In this document: one piece after another, positions 45,140 to 55,484 of the stretch
Position numbering within the stretch: the stretch's first letter is position 1
How the letters are laid out: each line of letters opens with the position of its first letter
Source of the DNA: Bidens hawaiensis
Taxonomy: Eukaryota; Streptophyta; Magnoliopsida; Asterales; Asteraceae
NCBI GenBank assembly: GCA_021521415.1
Contig: JAIQDT010001116.1
Span: 124,001-188,000, forward strand
Direction of reading: 5' to 3'
DNA length: 64,000 nt
Notes under the pieces: model-generated
The model's database searches: none
What the model was told of the DNA's origin: nothing
What the model saw: only the letters and a program-made list of their open reading frames with translations
Made by a program: the position numbers and the translations under genes

Positions 45140-46850
45140 GTATTATAAATTAGGTGAGAATCATAGAAGAGCAAGTTGTGAGCCTTCTCCTTAAAGGATT
45201 GAAGAAAGAGATTAAAAGGTCCGGTGCACATATTTCAAGAAAACCAAAGATTATTGAAGCAAGACATATACTCTGGCCAGAATTCAGAACATAATAATGC
45301 AAGGTTGTTGAAGCTGTTAGCCATCAGCTCTTTGAGTTATAGAGGCGCTAGCTCTTATTATAGAAGTTATAAAGAACCAGCAAGGGTAAGTCCTCCTACT
45401 AATGCACATGACTTGCCATTATCACGTATCACCTGTTCCTCCTATGAGGAAAGCACTACCTGCTCCAATGCCATTGCATGCGGTTAGTAACCCTTAGAGA
45501 TTATTTAGTAAAGAATTAGAACCGAAGAGATCTAAGGGTGAGTGTTTCTGGTGCCTGGAAAAGCTTGTACCAAAGTCATAAGTGTAATAAGAAGCAAGTA
45601 TTTGTGATTGAATTAGACAAAGAGGATGACATTAATACTCGCTGCATGTGAAAGATGAGGTGGATCCTTTGATTACAATTCACGCTATGTTAGGCACTCA
45701 CTCTTATTCCACTTTGAGAGTGCAAGGAAACTGTGGTACTGTATTGCAAAATTTCATAGACTCGAGTTCTACACAGAATTTTGTAAGTGTTAAAAAGTAG
45801 CAAGGCAGATGCAATGCAAAACTATAGACATCAAACCTGCATCTATTATCGATGGTAAACAACTAAATAACCGAATATATCATATGTACAGAATAGATTG
45901 TGTTTGTATTAAAATATGATTCATTCTCTAAAATAGAGGAGGGATCGTTGTATATATAGTTAGGTATTACATCAATGAAATCATCTAACATTATTCACCT
46001 TTACAACTCATCTCAAGTTTGTCCTAATTCTCAGTACGTGGAATATGCAAGGGAAGTGGTTTGTTGCTGAGGTATATCTAGTTCCTTTTCCAACATATGA
46101 CATGAGGACGCTTACCAAATATAGACATTGCATATTATCGAGTCATTCATTTTTTACTACTTTTGTGGCTCAAACTTTTCTTGATAATGTGTTTAAGCAT
46201 CATGGATGTCCTGTAACCATTGTATCCAACGTGGACTCTATTTTCCTTATTGGAAGGAGTTTATGGCATTACAAAGTGTTGAGTTAACTATGTCTATAGC
46301 CTACCATCCCCAAACGGATAGCTAAACTAAGATAGTTAATATGTGTTTAGACGGTTATCTAAGATACATGGTTTTTGAAAGGCCTCACACTTGGGCTAAA
46401 AGGCTGTTACTCGCCAAATGGTGGTATAATACTTCTATTGGAATAACTCCCTTTGAGGCCTTGTATGGTTTTCCTCCTCCTGTACATGTACCATATATTC
46501 CTAAAGATTCAGCTCTGCCAGAAGCGTGTGCTTTCATGTGTGATAGGGAATTGGCGATCCAAGTGCTAAGAGAGTCTTTGCTTAAATTAAGTGCAGAATA
46601 GGATGAGGCAGTAGGCTGGTAAACACAGGCCAAAGCAATCATTTCAGGTTGGAAATTGGGTTTATTTGAAGCTGCAGCCATATATGCAGAATGAGATGAG
46701 AATTCTTAAGCATTCCAAGCTTGGACCAAAGTATTTTGGGCCTTTCTGATAGTGGAAAAAGTGGGATATGATGCTTATAAGTTAGACTTTCTTGAGGTTG
46801 TCCAGCTTAATTCACCCAACTTTCCATGTTTCTCTACTTAAGGCTGCTAA
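45140..46850 (+). pseudogene. Degenerate Ty3/Gypsy gag-pol remnant
   Basis: Pieces in order: a gag-like stretch (near 45155-45290, EEQVVSLLLKGLKKEIKR); a protease-like region near 45680 (HAMLGTHSYSTLRVQG); integrase core pieces (45,990-46,290, including the HHGCPVTIVSN block); and an integrase C-terminal part (46,290-46,600, with AYHPQTDS, WAKRLLLAKWWYNTS and PFEALYGFPPP). LTHPTFHVSLLKAA follows near 46806. Reverse transcriptase and RNase H are missing, and many stops and frame changes occur. The order and the integrase motifs fit chromovirus-like Gypsy elements. Confidence 0.85.
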
Positions 46851-47733
46851 GGAACCACCTGAAACTACTATTCCAATACAACAACTATGCAGGTTTTGCC
46901 CGAGTGGTAGCTTGGGAATATTTGGATGAGTCGCGTACTCGGTTTTCTGATTTTGAACTCCTTACTGATTTGGGTTTCGTGTATTCCCATCAGATTCGGA
47001 TCACGTTGTCATCGTTAGGTTACTTGGTTTAGGTTGATTTCGACTATTCTCCGTTCGATTTTTAACTTAACCAAACGGTTATTAATTACCAACTATCCAA
47101 AATTAGTTTGTCCGTGTTGATTTTATCGATTATCCACAAAAATTTTGGTCTGTTTAAATTTATTTAGAAAAAAACAAATAACCCGACCCAATAACATATA
47201 TAACTAAACAGGCGCCCCGAATAATCACTTAACGAAAACCCCATCGTAGTTTGCGCCACATAACAAAATAAGCAACCGATGTCCCAGCCGGAGCACTAAT
47301 AAAATAAATCTTTCGTTTTCTAGGCTCTATCATAAACTCTTGGCAGCCACTGTCGGGAACTTTAATTTAGCCACTAGTTAATTTACAGGTTTCTTGCACA
47401 TGAAGTAACATCAAGTTCTTAAACAGCCATGATACTCACCCCCAAGTAATTTAGGTGAAAATTATCTTATAAATTTAAAACCCAGTTGTATTTAAATTAT
47501 TTTTAAAGACACATATACCAACAACACAACATCCATATCTATATCAAGTGTATCACACATTTTTTTCTTGTTTTATTGTTATAGAACACAACACATACCT
47601 ACAAACCAAAATAGAATGCAGAACACAACACATACCTACAAACCAAAAATAGAATGCTGAATGTTGAACACTCCTTTTAGAGTGCTTTTGTTTCAACGAT
47701 TTTAACTTCGCCTCATTGAGGTGTAGTGAACTC
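46851..47733. other. Intergenic, with a tiny P450-tail relic
   Basis: 47331-47376 (CTTGGCAGCCACTGTCGGGAA and TAGCCACTAGT) repeats part of the minus-strand P450 3' relic next to it. A 50-bp unit (ACACAACACATACCTACAAACC) is tandemly doubled at about 47585-47655. No gene was seen. Confidence 0.5.
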
Positions 47734-47952
47734 TTAGCAGCCGCTGTCAGGAACTTTAGCCACTAGTAAAAGAGGATTCTTCTTATGCATTACTGGCCCA
47801 TCATTTTTCAAAGTGTCAATGTCTTTAGTTCCTTCAGGTAATTCCCAATCAAACGAGTAAACAAGATTCGAAAGAGCCAACTCCACAGTTGTAGATCCCA
47901 ACAACAACCCTGGACAATCCCTCCGGCCAGAACCAAATGGGATCCACTCAAA
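47734..47952 (-). pseudogene. Antisense P450 3' fragment (heme loop to stop)
   Basis: On the minus strand it reads from FEWIPFGSGRRDCPGLLLG through [20 protein letters not shown] to the tail VAKVPDSGC and TAA (47734-47736). It is open throughout its 73 codons but has no upstream exon, so it is a fragment. It lies 475 bp before P450 C in the opposite direction. Sequence right of 47952 is unrelated, cut at a possible hAT remnant ending GGTCCGCCACTG near 48101. Confidence 0.9.
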
Positions 47953-48184
47953 GTCTTACCACCTTATAGTCCACGTCACTTTAAATTTATTTCTTTTACT
48001 TGACCCGCCCCGACCCCAAATTTTCTTACCATTAAGCATGACAATCGACTCCTAAAATAATTTCGCCCCCATACAAAATATTTATAGGTCCGCCACTGGA
48101 TACGATACCGCAAAGCAACTTTTTTTGTAAATCATTTATTTAATTATACATGATACTAAGGTAAAGATTGTCTTACGACACAAA

Positions 48185-48426
48185 AATCATCAGTTTATAT
48201 TAAATAGTGCTGACGGCTGAGTGAATGGGACGGATCACCAGCCTCCTGCATGTAGGTTAACATGTCAATAATAACAAAATTAAACAATGAATAATGAAAC
48301 AAACGACTTACCAAAAAAGGACGAGAATATCATCTTCAGTTTAACTTTTGTCTTTTGTTGACTTTCTTTTCTGGGAAGTAGCATATACGCTGGTTAATTT
48401 AGGTAATTTCTACCAGCAGAAGCATA
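48185..48426 (+). promoter_or_regulatory. Promoter region of P450 copy C
   Basis: It shares GCTGACGGCTGAG, AAAAAAGGACGAGAATATCATC and GTAGCATATACGCTGGTTAATTTAGG-type blocks with the upstream region of copy D (62930-63218). The CATATA near 48381 sits where copy D has TATATA. These shared blocks are candidates for family regulatory sites. Confidence 0.6.
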
Positions 48427-50002
48427 ATGACTTACTTACTCATCATACCATCAACTCTCCTTCTCTTCATACTATTATTACTCCTTCCTATTATTATAAG
48501 ATTTCTGTCAAAAACCCGCACTCTACCTCCAGGTCCACCTGGATTACCTATAATCGGAAACCTGCACCAACTAGACATCTCCGACTTTGAAGGCTACCTA
48601 TGGAGTATTTCAAAACGTTACAGCCCTTTAATGTCCCTTCGCCTTGGTCGTGTCCAAGCTCTCGTTGTTTCTTCGGCAGAAATGGTTAAAGAAGTATTGA
48701 AAACCAATGATTTGGTCTTCTGCACGAGGCCGGTTTTAACAGGCCAAAAGAAGTTATCATACGATAACAAAGATATCGCTTTCTCACCGTACAGCGAGTA
48801 TTGGAGACAGATGAGAAAGATCTCCACCCTTCATATCTTTTCAACGAAACAAGTGAGCTCGTTTCGTTCGGTTCGTGAAGAGGAGGTGTTTGACATGATC
48901 GATAGGATAAAGGCTCAAAGTGCTACCAAACAAGTAGTGGATGTAAGTGAAACTCTTATGGTTCTCACTAATAATATTATTTGCAGGATTGCTTTAGGGA
49001 AGAGACCTCCAGAAGGGACACGCTTTGATGAGCTTATGTTAGAGTGTCAAGAGATGTTTGTTAACTTCTTTTATAGGGATTATTTTCCTTTAATGGGATG
49101 GCTTGATAAACTCAACGGAAGCATTGCTAGGCTTGAAAGACTTTCGAAGACATGGACAAGTTCTATCAAGAAGTAATCGATGAACATCTAGATCAAAACC
49201 GACCAAACAAAATGCAAGATGATATGGTTGATATTCTGCTCAAACTCAAGCAAGATTCTTCAAATTGTCTCACATTTGATGATATTAAAGGTGTACTAAT
49301 GGTGAGCATTTCACTTTCATCCCTAAATTCAGATTAATATCTACACTTGTATTTGACTGCTAAGTTTTTTTCTTTATGCAGAATATCTTGTTAGGGGGGA
49401 CAGAATCATGTGCTTCCTCAGTTACATGGGCGATGACTTTGCTCATGAAAAACCCTAATACGTTGAAGAAACTTCAACAAGAAGTAAGGGAAGCAGTAGG
49501 AAGTAAAGGGAAAGTAGATGAAGATGATCTATATAAGCTTGACTATCTGAAAGCAGTAATCAAAGAGACACTTAGACTATACCCAGTCTTACCCCTTTTA
49601 ATCCCTCGTGAATCTAGAGACCGATGTGTTTTAGAAGGATACGAGATACCCAAGAAGACTCTCGTGTTTGTGAACGCATGGGCAGTAGGGCGAGACCCTA
49701 AATGCTGGGAACGACATGAAGAATTCGAGCCAGAGAGGTTCATGCATAGCAGTGTTGACTATAAAGGGACAGATTTCGAGTTGATCCCATTTGGGTCTGG
49801 TCGGAGACGTTGTCCAGGGATGTTGTTGGGAGCTATGACACTAGAGCTGGCACTTTCGAACCTTGTTTACTCATTTGATTGGGAGTTTCCTGATCAAGGG
49901 ACCAAAGACATTGACACTTTGAAAACTGCTGGGACTGCAATACATAAGAAGGTCGCGCTCCGACTCTTGGCTAAAACTCCCGATGATGGCTGCAATTATT
50001 GA
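48427..50002 (+). pseudogene. Cytochrome P450 copy C (CYP71-clan), one-base frameshift
   Basis: Exon 1 is 48427-49301, the intron 49302-49381 (GTGAGC to GCAG, 80 bp), and exon 2 is 49382-50002. ATG 48427 starts MTYLLIIPSTLLLF, a membrane anchor, then LPPGPPGLP. Near 49138 one base is missing compared with copies A, B and D in the segment ARLEKTFKDMDEF. The frame then ends at TAA 49174-49176, and the original frame continues as MDKFYQEVIDEH. Exon 2 is open throughout: GGTESC at the I-helix (copy B has GGTETS), KETLRLYP (ExxR), PERF, and a heme loop PFGSGRRRCPG with Cys. The C-terminus ends DDGCNY. Nothing else is missing, so a sequencing error or a very recent mutation is possible. Confidence 0.93.
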
Positions 50003-50429
50003 GGGAAGTAATGTACCACATAACGCAGGTCTGTTCGTGGATTATCGGACCTGTGGTTTGTGTATAAACTCTCTCCTACCTCTTTATCATTTATGCTTTT
50101 AAGTTGTATGGTTTAGTAATAAAAAGGTTATCTCCATGCACATGCATGAAATTGATGCACCAAAAATATTAAATAATTTGCAAGTTAAGTTTTCTTTGAC
50201 GACAAAGTGGATTTGACCGATCACATGCTTGTCGGTTCCTATATCAAAAACATATTTAACAATGAATAATGAGAACATCGTCATCAGTTAACTTGTAGAC
50301 TCCAGAGTTATCTTGAATTATGACTATTTTTCTTTTCTTATTTGAAAATAAGAGGAAAAAAAATGCTTCAATGGTTTCCAGGTGAGAGATGAAGTTGTTT
50401 TGTTCCTAGGGATGATCCATCATCTGAAA
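50003..50429. other. 3' flank of P450 C
   Basis: 50003-50200 is the 3' UTR with the shared block CTCCATGCACATGCATGAAA near 50131, as a single copy. TTTAGTAATAAAAAGG near 50112 may be the polyadenylation signal. No other gene. Confidence 0.6.
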
Positions 50430-50990
50430 TAGTACATCCTGACAATGTTGTAGACTACATCAAGGATTATCTATATATTAAGTTAAATGATTCCCAAAAG
50501 TAATGCCATTTCAAAAGAAGTAACCACTATAAAACACATAATCCAACATCTTAGACGGGGCATTGCTAAAGTGGGCATTGCTAAAGTAAAAATTACTAAA
50601 TTAGTTTGTACAAGTTACATCCCGTCAATCATCTTAATTACTTGACTTTGCAATGTTCACGGCCCGCCATTTGAAACGACTGATCCTGCGTGTTTCATAA
50701 TAATTCATCCATTTAAAATGACAAGACACATAGATATCGTCCATCTAATTAGACAAACACTTACATAATATGCTAAAATTAATGTCAATCATCTAGAAAC
50801 CAAAAAATTGTCACGTGAATATCTCCCATTTTAAAAGAAATAAAATAAAAAAATTCCTATATTTGGAGGTTTTCTTTTGTATGTCGGGAACCCAAATCAG
50901 TAACAAAATCTAACGATGAATAATCTAATAAGAATTGTCAAATAAGGACATGAACATCATCATCATCACCTGTTAAAGTTAACTTATTCA
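50430..50990 (+). repeat. Orphan P450-promoter-like block
   Basis: It matches the upstream region of P450 D (62523-63100) in order: TGATTCCCAAAAGTAATGCC, ATAATCCAACAT, GCAATGTTCACGG, TTTTCTTTTGTATG and AAGGACATGAACATCATC. No P450 exon follows it. It is the copy of an upstream region that has lost its gene, or a third tandem duplicate of D's upstream region. Confidence 0.75.
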
Positions 50991-51098
50991 TTAGTATTAG
51001 TTTCGAATTTGTTTCTGTGATTTCATGTTAACAACTTTTGTATTTTCTTGCATGTCTTCTTTCCATGAAATCTTGACATAAAACAAAAGGAGAGATAT

Positions 51099-52397
51099 TG
51101 ATGTGTGGGTAAAAGTACATGCTTTAAGTGTTTTATATTGTGTGTTTTACTTGTTTATATGTATCGAACACAAATACTTTGATAGGTTTTATGTTTACAG
51201 GTGTGCGGAGCTTAACGAAGCTTAAAGAAGCTAATTTAGAGCATTCATGATGGAGTGGAAATTAAAGTGATGATCTATGAAATGATAGAGAATTGAAATA
51301 TGAAGACGTGGCCGCAAACGGGGAGGAAAACGGAGTTGAAACGAAGATTTTATGAAGAAAACAGTTTTGCCTAGCAGGACCGTAAAGCAGATTGACCAGA
51401 CCGTAGCTTACGGTCTGACCGTAGCTTACGGTGGCCAGACCGTAGCTTACGGTCTGGTCTGACGGAAAAAGGGATTTTTAGTGATTTTTCTTCCATATTT
51501 AAGCCCAAAAACCCTAGGGTCGATTCTATTCGCTGGTCAGACCGTAAGCTACGGTCTGGTCTGACGGAAAAAGGGATTTTTAGTGATTTTTCTTCCATAT
51601 TTAAGCCCAAAAACCCTAGGGTCGATTCTATTCAATATTATTCAGTTTTGGGGCGATTTTGAGGCTATCTTACACCACCGTAACACATCCTAATCACAAG
51701 ATTGATCCATAAACATCTTCTCCAACATCATAATCAAGAGCATGAAGATCAAGATGCAAGGCTAAAGGCTTCATAACCATCTCCGGGTGTAGGGTTGAGT
51801 TGCTTGTTAGGTTTTGTTTATTCTAAACTTTAACTTTGGATTTGTAATTGATTAATCATTCGATTAATCAATTCTTTGAGTTTGCTTTTATGCTTACACG
51901 GTTTTAATTAATTGATTACTTAATCTTTTGTCAGTTAATTGATTTGTGGTCATCAACAATTAGGATTGAGTTCTTTCGTCATTGACCCGTTTATCATTAA
52001 CCATATTATTGATTTTGTGTTTCAACAAGTAAAACCGATTATCAAATAGATTTTCATTTAACTTTGTCAATTGTTCGGATTCAGTTATGACGATCAACAC
52101 GGTCAATCGTTAAGTCTTTTGGTTTACATATTCTATAAGAAACTGTCCAAAGAAGTTTATCAATTCCTTAACTTGTTGCAAAACCTGAACCCTAGAGTTT
52201 GGTTATTTTCATATAATTGTTTACAAACTACTCATTTAAACCGCTTGACATTGTATGTCCACTTTTAAGTATTTTTATAAGAGAAATTGAGTTCCACTTG
52301 CACTTTCCACTTATTCCCTGTGAATTCGACACCTTACTTGCCCTAGCTAGTAAAGGTATTTTACAAATATTTTTGATTGACCTTTCGACATCGATCA
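51099..52397 (+). repeat. Left LTR of Gypsy-type element
   Basis: 1299 bp. It contains a 102-bp tandem duplication (CTGACGGAAAAAGGG at about 51459 and 51561) that the right LTR lacks. It also has several near-palindromic ACCGTAGCTTACGGT words at 51395-51560. Confidence 0.9.
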
Positions 52398-52400
52398 AAA

Positions 52401-52418
52401 TGGCGCCGTTTCCGGGGA
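52401..52418 (+). other. Primer-binding site, tRNA-Asp type
   Basis: TGGCGCCGTTTCCGGGGA matches the 3' end complement of tRNA-Asp as used by many plant Gypsy elements, with one likely change (TTT for TTG). It lies three bases after the LTR end. Confidence 0.8.
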
Positions 52419-52529
52419 ATCAACGCGCAAAGTGCTAGTTTAGCTTAGTTTTTAATTTTTGTTTTTAATTGTTTCTTCGTTGATTTTACGCTTGGTATTT
52501 GTGTGTCTTATGTGTGTAGGTAACTCAAT

Positions 52530-54888
52530 ATGACGTGGAGTTGGGTCTATGACCCACATGAAGGATATAAGGCCGTGGAGGACGATGACTCGTACAGTAC
52601 ACATTCATTTCATGGCCCACCTTCACCAAACTCTCAAGGCTTCTACGAGTCAGATAACCAAAGGAGCTTCAACCAACAGGGTCTCAACATGCGGTACCAA
52701 AATTATTCATCGCCTCAATCTGATTATGAGGGTTATTTTGGGTCAACAACAGGTAATCATGATGAAAACTCGTATCAAAGCAGTTCTCAATCTCAAAAGA
52801 GAATTAATGGTTACCAGTTTGAGGATGATTCGGAGTATGATAGTGATGGGTCCGATATGCCAAGTTTTGTAAGTTATCAAGAGGAGGAGGACTACTACTA
52901 CCATGAACATCATCAACCAATATACGAGGAGGACCCTCAATATTATAATCATTGTGGTACATATCAAAGAAATTATCGGCAAGATCAAGAAGATTCCTCG
53001 GGTAACAAAGAAGTGTCTTGGAAAGACGTTATGGATTTTCTGAAAGAGATGAAGAGAGATCAAGAAGCTCACAATCAGGCTTTAAATCAGAGGTTAGAAC
53101 TCCAGGAAACGTTTAATACTACTAAAGATAAACTGGTGAGTCAACTATTAGAAGAGGTGGCTCAAATTGAACGAGAACAAGAAAAGTTGGCTAGTGGTGC
53201 CATGATTGATGAGGAAGTGATAGAAGAGGATCTTGATCAATCAGAGAATGAAGTTGAGGATGTGGTTGTGGAGACTAAGGTGCTGTTTGTTTTTGCAGAC
53301 ATAAACTGTCTGCAAGCTGATTTCATCTGTTTTTATGTCTGCAACTGAAGATGTGGTCTGAAGATCTGCAAGCTGAAAATATAAGACTGTTTGTTTTTAT
53401 AAGCTGATACTGTCTGCATAACTGTCAAACTTATCTCACAAGATAGAAGTCATTTATTCAAGTTACATCTAGTTTTTAGTCTTTGCTTTCCATGCCGATT
53501 TGGTTTTGGTGGGTGGTGGAAGGTGGTGGTGGTGGATGGTGGTAGTGGCGGCGGACGGTGGGTAGTGGCGGTGGATGGTGGTGGTGGACAATGGGTGGTG
53601 GTGATGGATGGTTTTGGTTGGTGGTGGACGGTGGTGGTGATGGATGGTGGTGGTGGTGGGTGATGGATGGTGGTGGTGGCGGTGATGGATGGTGGTGGTG
53701 GTGATGGATGGTGGTGGTGATGGATGGTGGGTGGTGGACGGTGGTGGTGATGGATGGTGGTGGTGGTGGCGGACGGTGGTGGTGATGGATGGTGGGTGGT
53801 GGACGGTGGTGGTGATGGATGGTGGGTGGTGGACGGTGGTGGTGGCGGTGATGGATGGTGGTGGTGGTGGCGGTGATGGATGGTGGTGGTGGTGGGTGAT
53901 GGATGGTGGTGGTGGCGGTGATGGATGGTGGTGGTGGTGGCGGACGGTGGTGGTGATGGATGGTGGGTGGTGGACGGTGGTGGTGATGGATGGTGGGTAG
54001 TGGACGGTGGTGGTGGCGTACGGTGGGTGGTGGTGTTGGCGGACGGTGGTAGGAGCAGTGGATGAGAGGGTGGCTGCAAAGGGAGAAGAGTAGGGTTTTT
54101 TTGTGAAGATGTTTTAAGCAAGATTTCCTTGCTTTTCTTTTAAGATGAAAGAAGATAACTTCAGATCTGTTTTAAGAAAAAAAACAAACAGTCTTCAAGG
54201 GTAATGTCTGCGCGCCTGCAGACATTAGCTCCCTTGAAGATGTTTGAAGAAAAAACAAACACCCCCTAATACTACACCAGTTCCTCCGGTTACTAAAGAG
54301 CCATCGAATGCAACGGTTATAGTTGCCGATTATGAAGTTGTAGGACATGATCCAGACTTGTTGGAGCATAGAACTGAATGCCTAGACCCGGATGAAGAGA
54401 TATCAGTAGAAGAGGCAGAGACTAAGATAGTTTCAAATCATCCCGATAATCCTCTATTACACATTATTCATATTGATAAAGTAGGGGATGATGACTTGAA
54501 CTCGAATAAAGAGAAGGTGAATGTGAAGAATAGTGGGAAGAATGGTAAAAAGTGGGGTAATGTGGGCTCTATAGACATGTCAACCATGAGGAATAAGTTA
54601 TGGGCCCAACACCTCAACTACCGAGCATACACGGGAAACTCAGTTGGAAAATGCTCAGATTGGCCCCGTTCAATATTTGATGTTTCGAAGATAAGAAAGA
54701 GCGTGTGGGATCGACGTCTTCACTACAGAGCATATGCTGGAAATTCTGAAAGTAAATATGCATTTACATCGACCCGCTTTGGTTTATCGGACATGCTGAA
54801 CATGAAGAATGAAGTAGAACCGAGGCGTGTCAACTACCGTGCTTTTATAGGAAACTCAGTAGGTAAATGTTCCATGCGACCACCATAA
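52530..54888 (+). pseudogene. Unrecognised element-encoded protein with triplicated YRA(Y/F)xGNS motif, split by a MITE
   Basis: ATG at 52530 opens MTWSWVYDPHEGY. The N-terminal part is acidic and rich in Tyr, Ser and Gln. A probable coiled-coil (WKDVMDFLKEMKRDQEAH onwards) follows at about residues 170-225, then an acidic tail. A MITE cuts the frame after 53278; beyond it (from 54270) the frame continues in phase, so the original frame was about 455 codons. The C-terminal 105 residues hold three repeats of 35-37 residues, with NYRAYTGNS (54616), HYRAYAGNS (54721) and NYRAFIGNS (54832). I know no family with this pattern. It may stand in for gag or bind nucleic acid, but that is speculation. 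It ends at TAA 54886-54888. Confidence 0.7.
53279..54266. mobile_element. PIF/Harbinger-like MITE with GGTGGT minisatellite
   Basis: The ends GGTGCTGTTTGTTTTT and, inverted, GGGGGTGTTTGTTTTTTC are flanked by TAA (53276-53278 and 54267-54269). Terminal words and an internal TGTCTGCGC/CTGCAGACA motif link it to the MITE at 27231-28074. The core (about 53510-54060) is a degenerate GGTGGTGATGGATGGTGG minisatellite. Long open frames there, on both strands, are products of the repeat. Confidence 0.88.
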
Positions 54889-55484
54889 CCGCAAAATGAG
54901 GTAACGGTCTGGCTGAAGATCTTAACAAAAACTTAGCGCTGACCGGGAGGCAACCCGACTTTTTTATTTTGTTTTGTTTTCTTTATTTTTGGTTTTCTTT
55001 TTTGCGTGTTACTTTTTGTTTGTGTTTCGTGGTCATAGTGAACCCTAAGTGTGGGGAAGCTCATGGTGGTTTTGTCAAGATTCGGTGAAGTAGATATTGG
55101 CATATCATATTTAAGAAGTGTGGGTCAAGGTTGCAAAAATACTCATCAGCAGGACCCATTTGACATAAGAGATTTGAATCAGGTCCACGTGTCTCTCTCT
55201 ATCTTTTATGTTTTGTTGATTGTTTAATACTTGTGTTATGGGTGGCCGGGTGGCGTGATGAACTTTGGGTCGTGTGGTTGGTGTTAGTGTCTATGTTTAT
55301 GTTTAAAAACTTTATGTGTTTCGTTTAATGGTATGCAACTTTATTTAAATCTGGAGATGGGTAATTGGTTGTCATTTGAATTGCCATTGGTATGAATATC
55401 CTGTGTTTGCATCTGTTTTTGAAAATCTGAGTTACATTGAGGGCAATGTAAATCTCAAGTGTGGGGATGGAATATGGAGAAATT
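54889..55484 (+). other. Element 3' untranslated region and polypurine tract
   Basis: It includes GACCGGGAGGCAACCCG near 54943, a T-rich stretch, and AAGTGTGGGGATGG at 55457-55470, the likely polypurine tract. No coding frame was seen. Confidence 0.7.

Noticed and set aside
53450..54121. Long open frames on both strands (His/Pro/Ser/Thr-rich on minus, Gly/Trp/Val-rich on plus)
   Set aside because: They are read-throughs of a GGTGGT-type minisatellite inside a MITE, not proteins.
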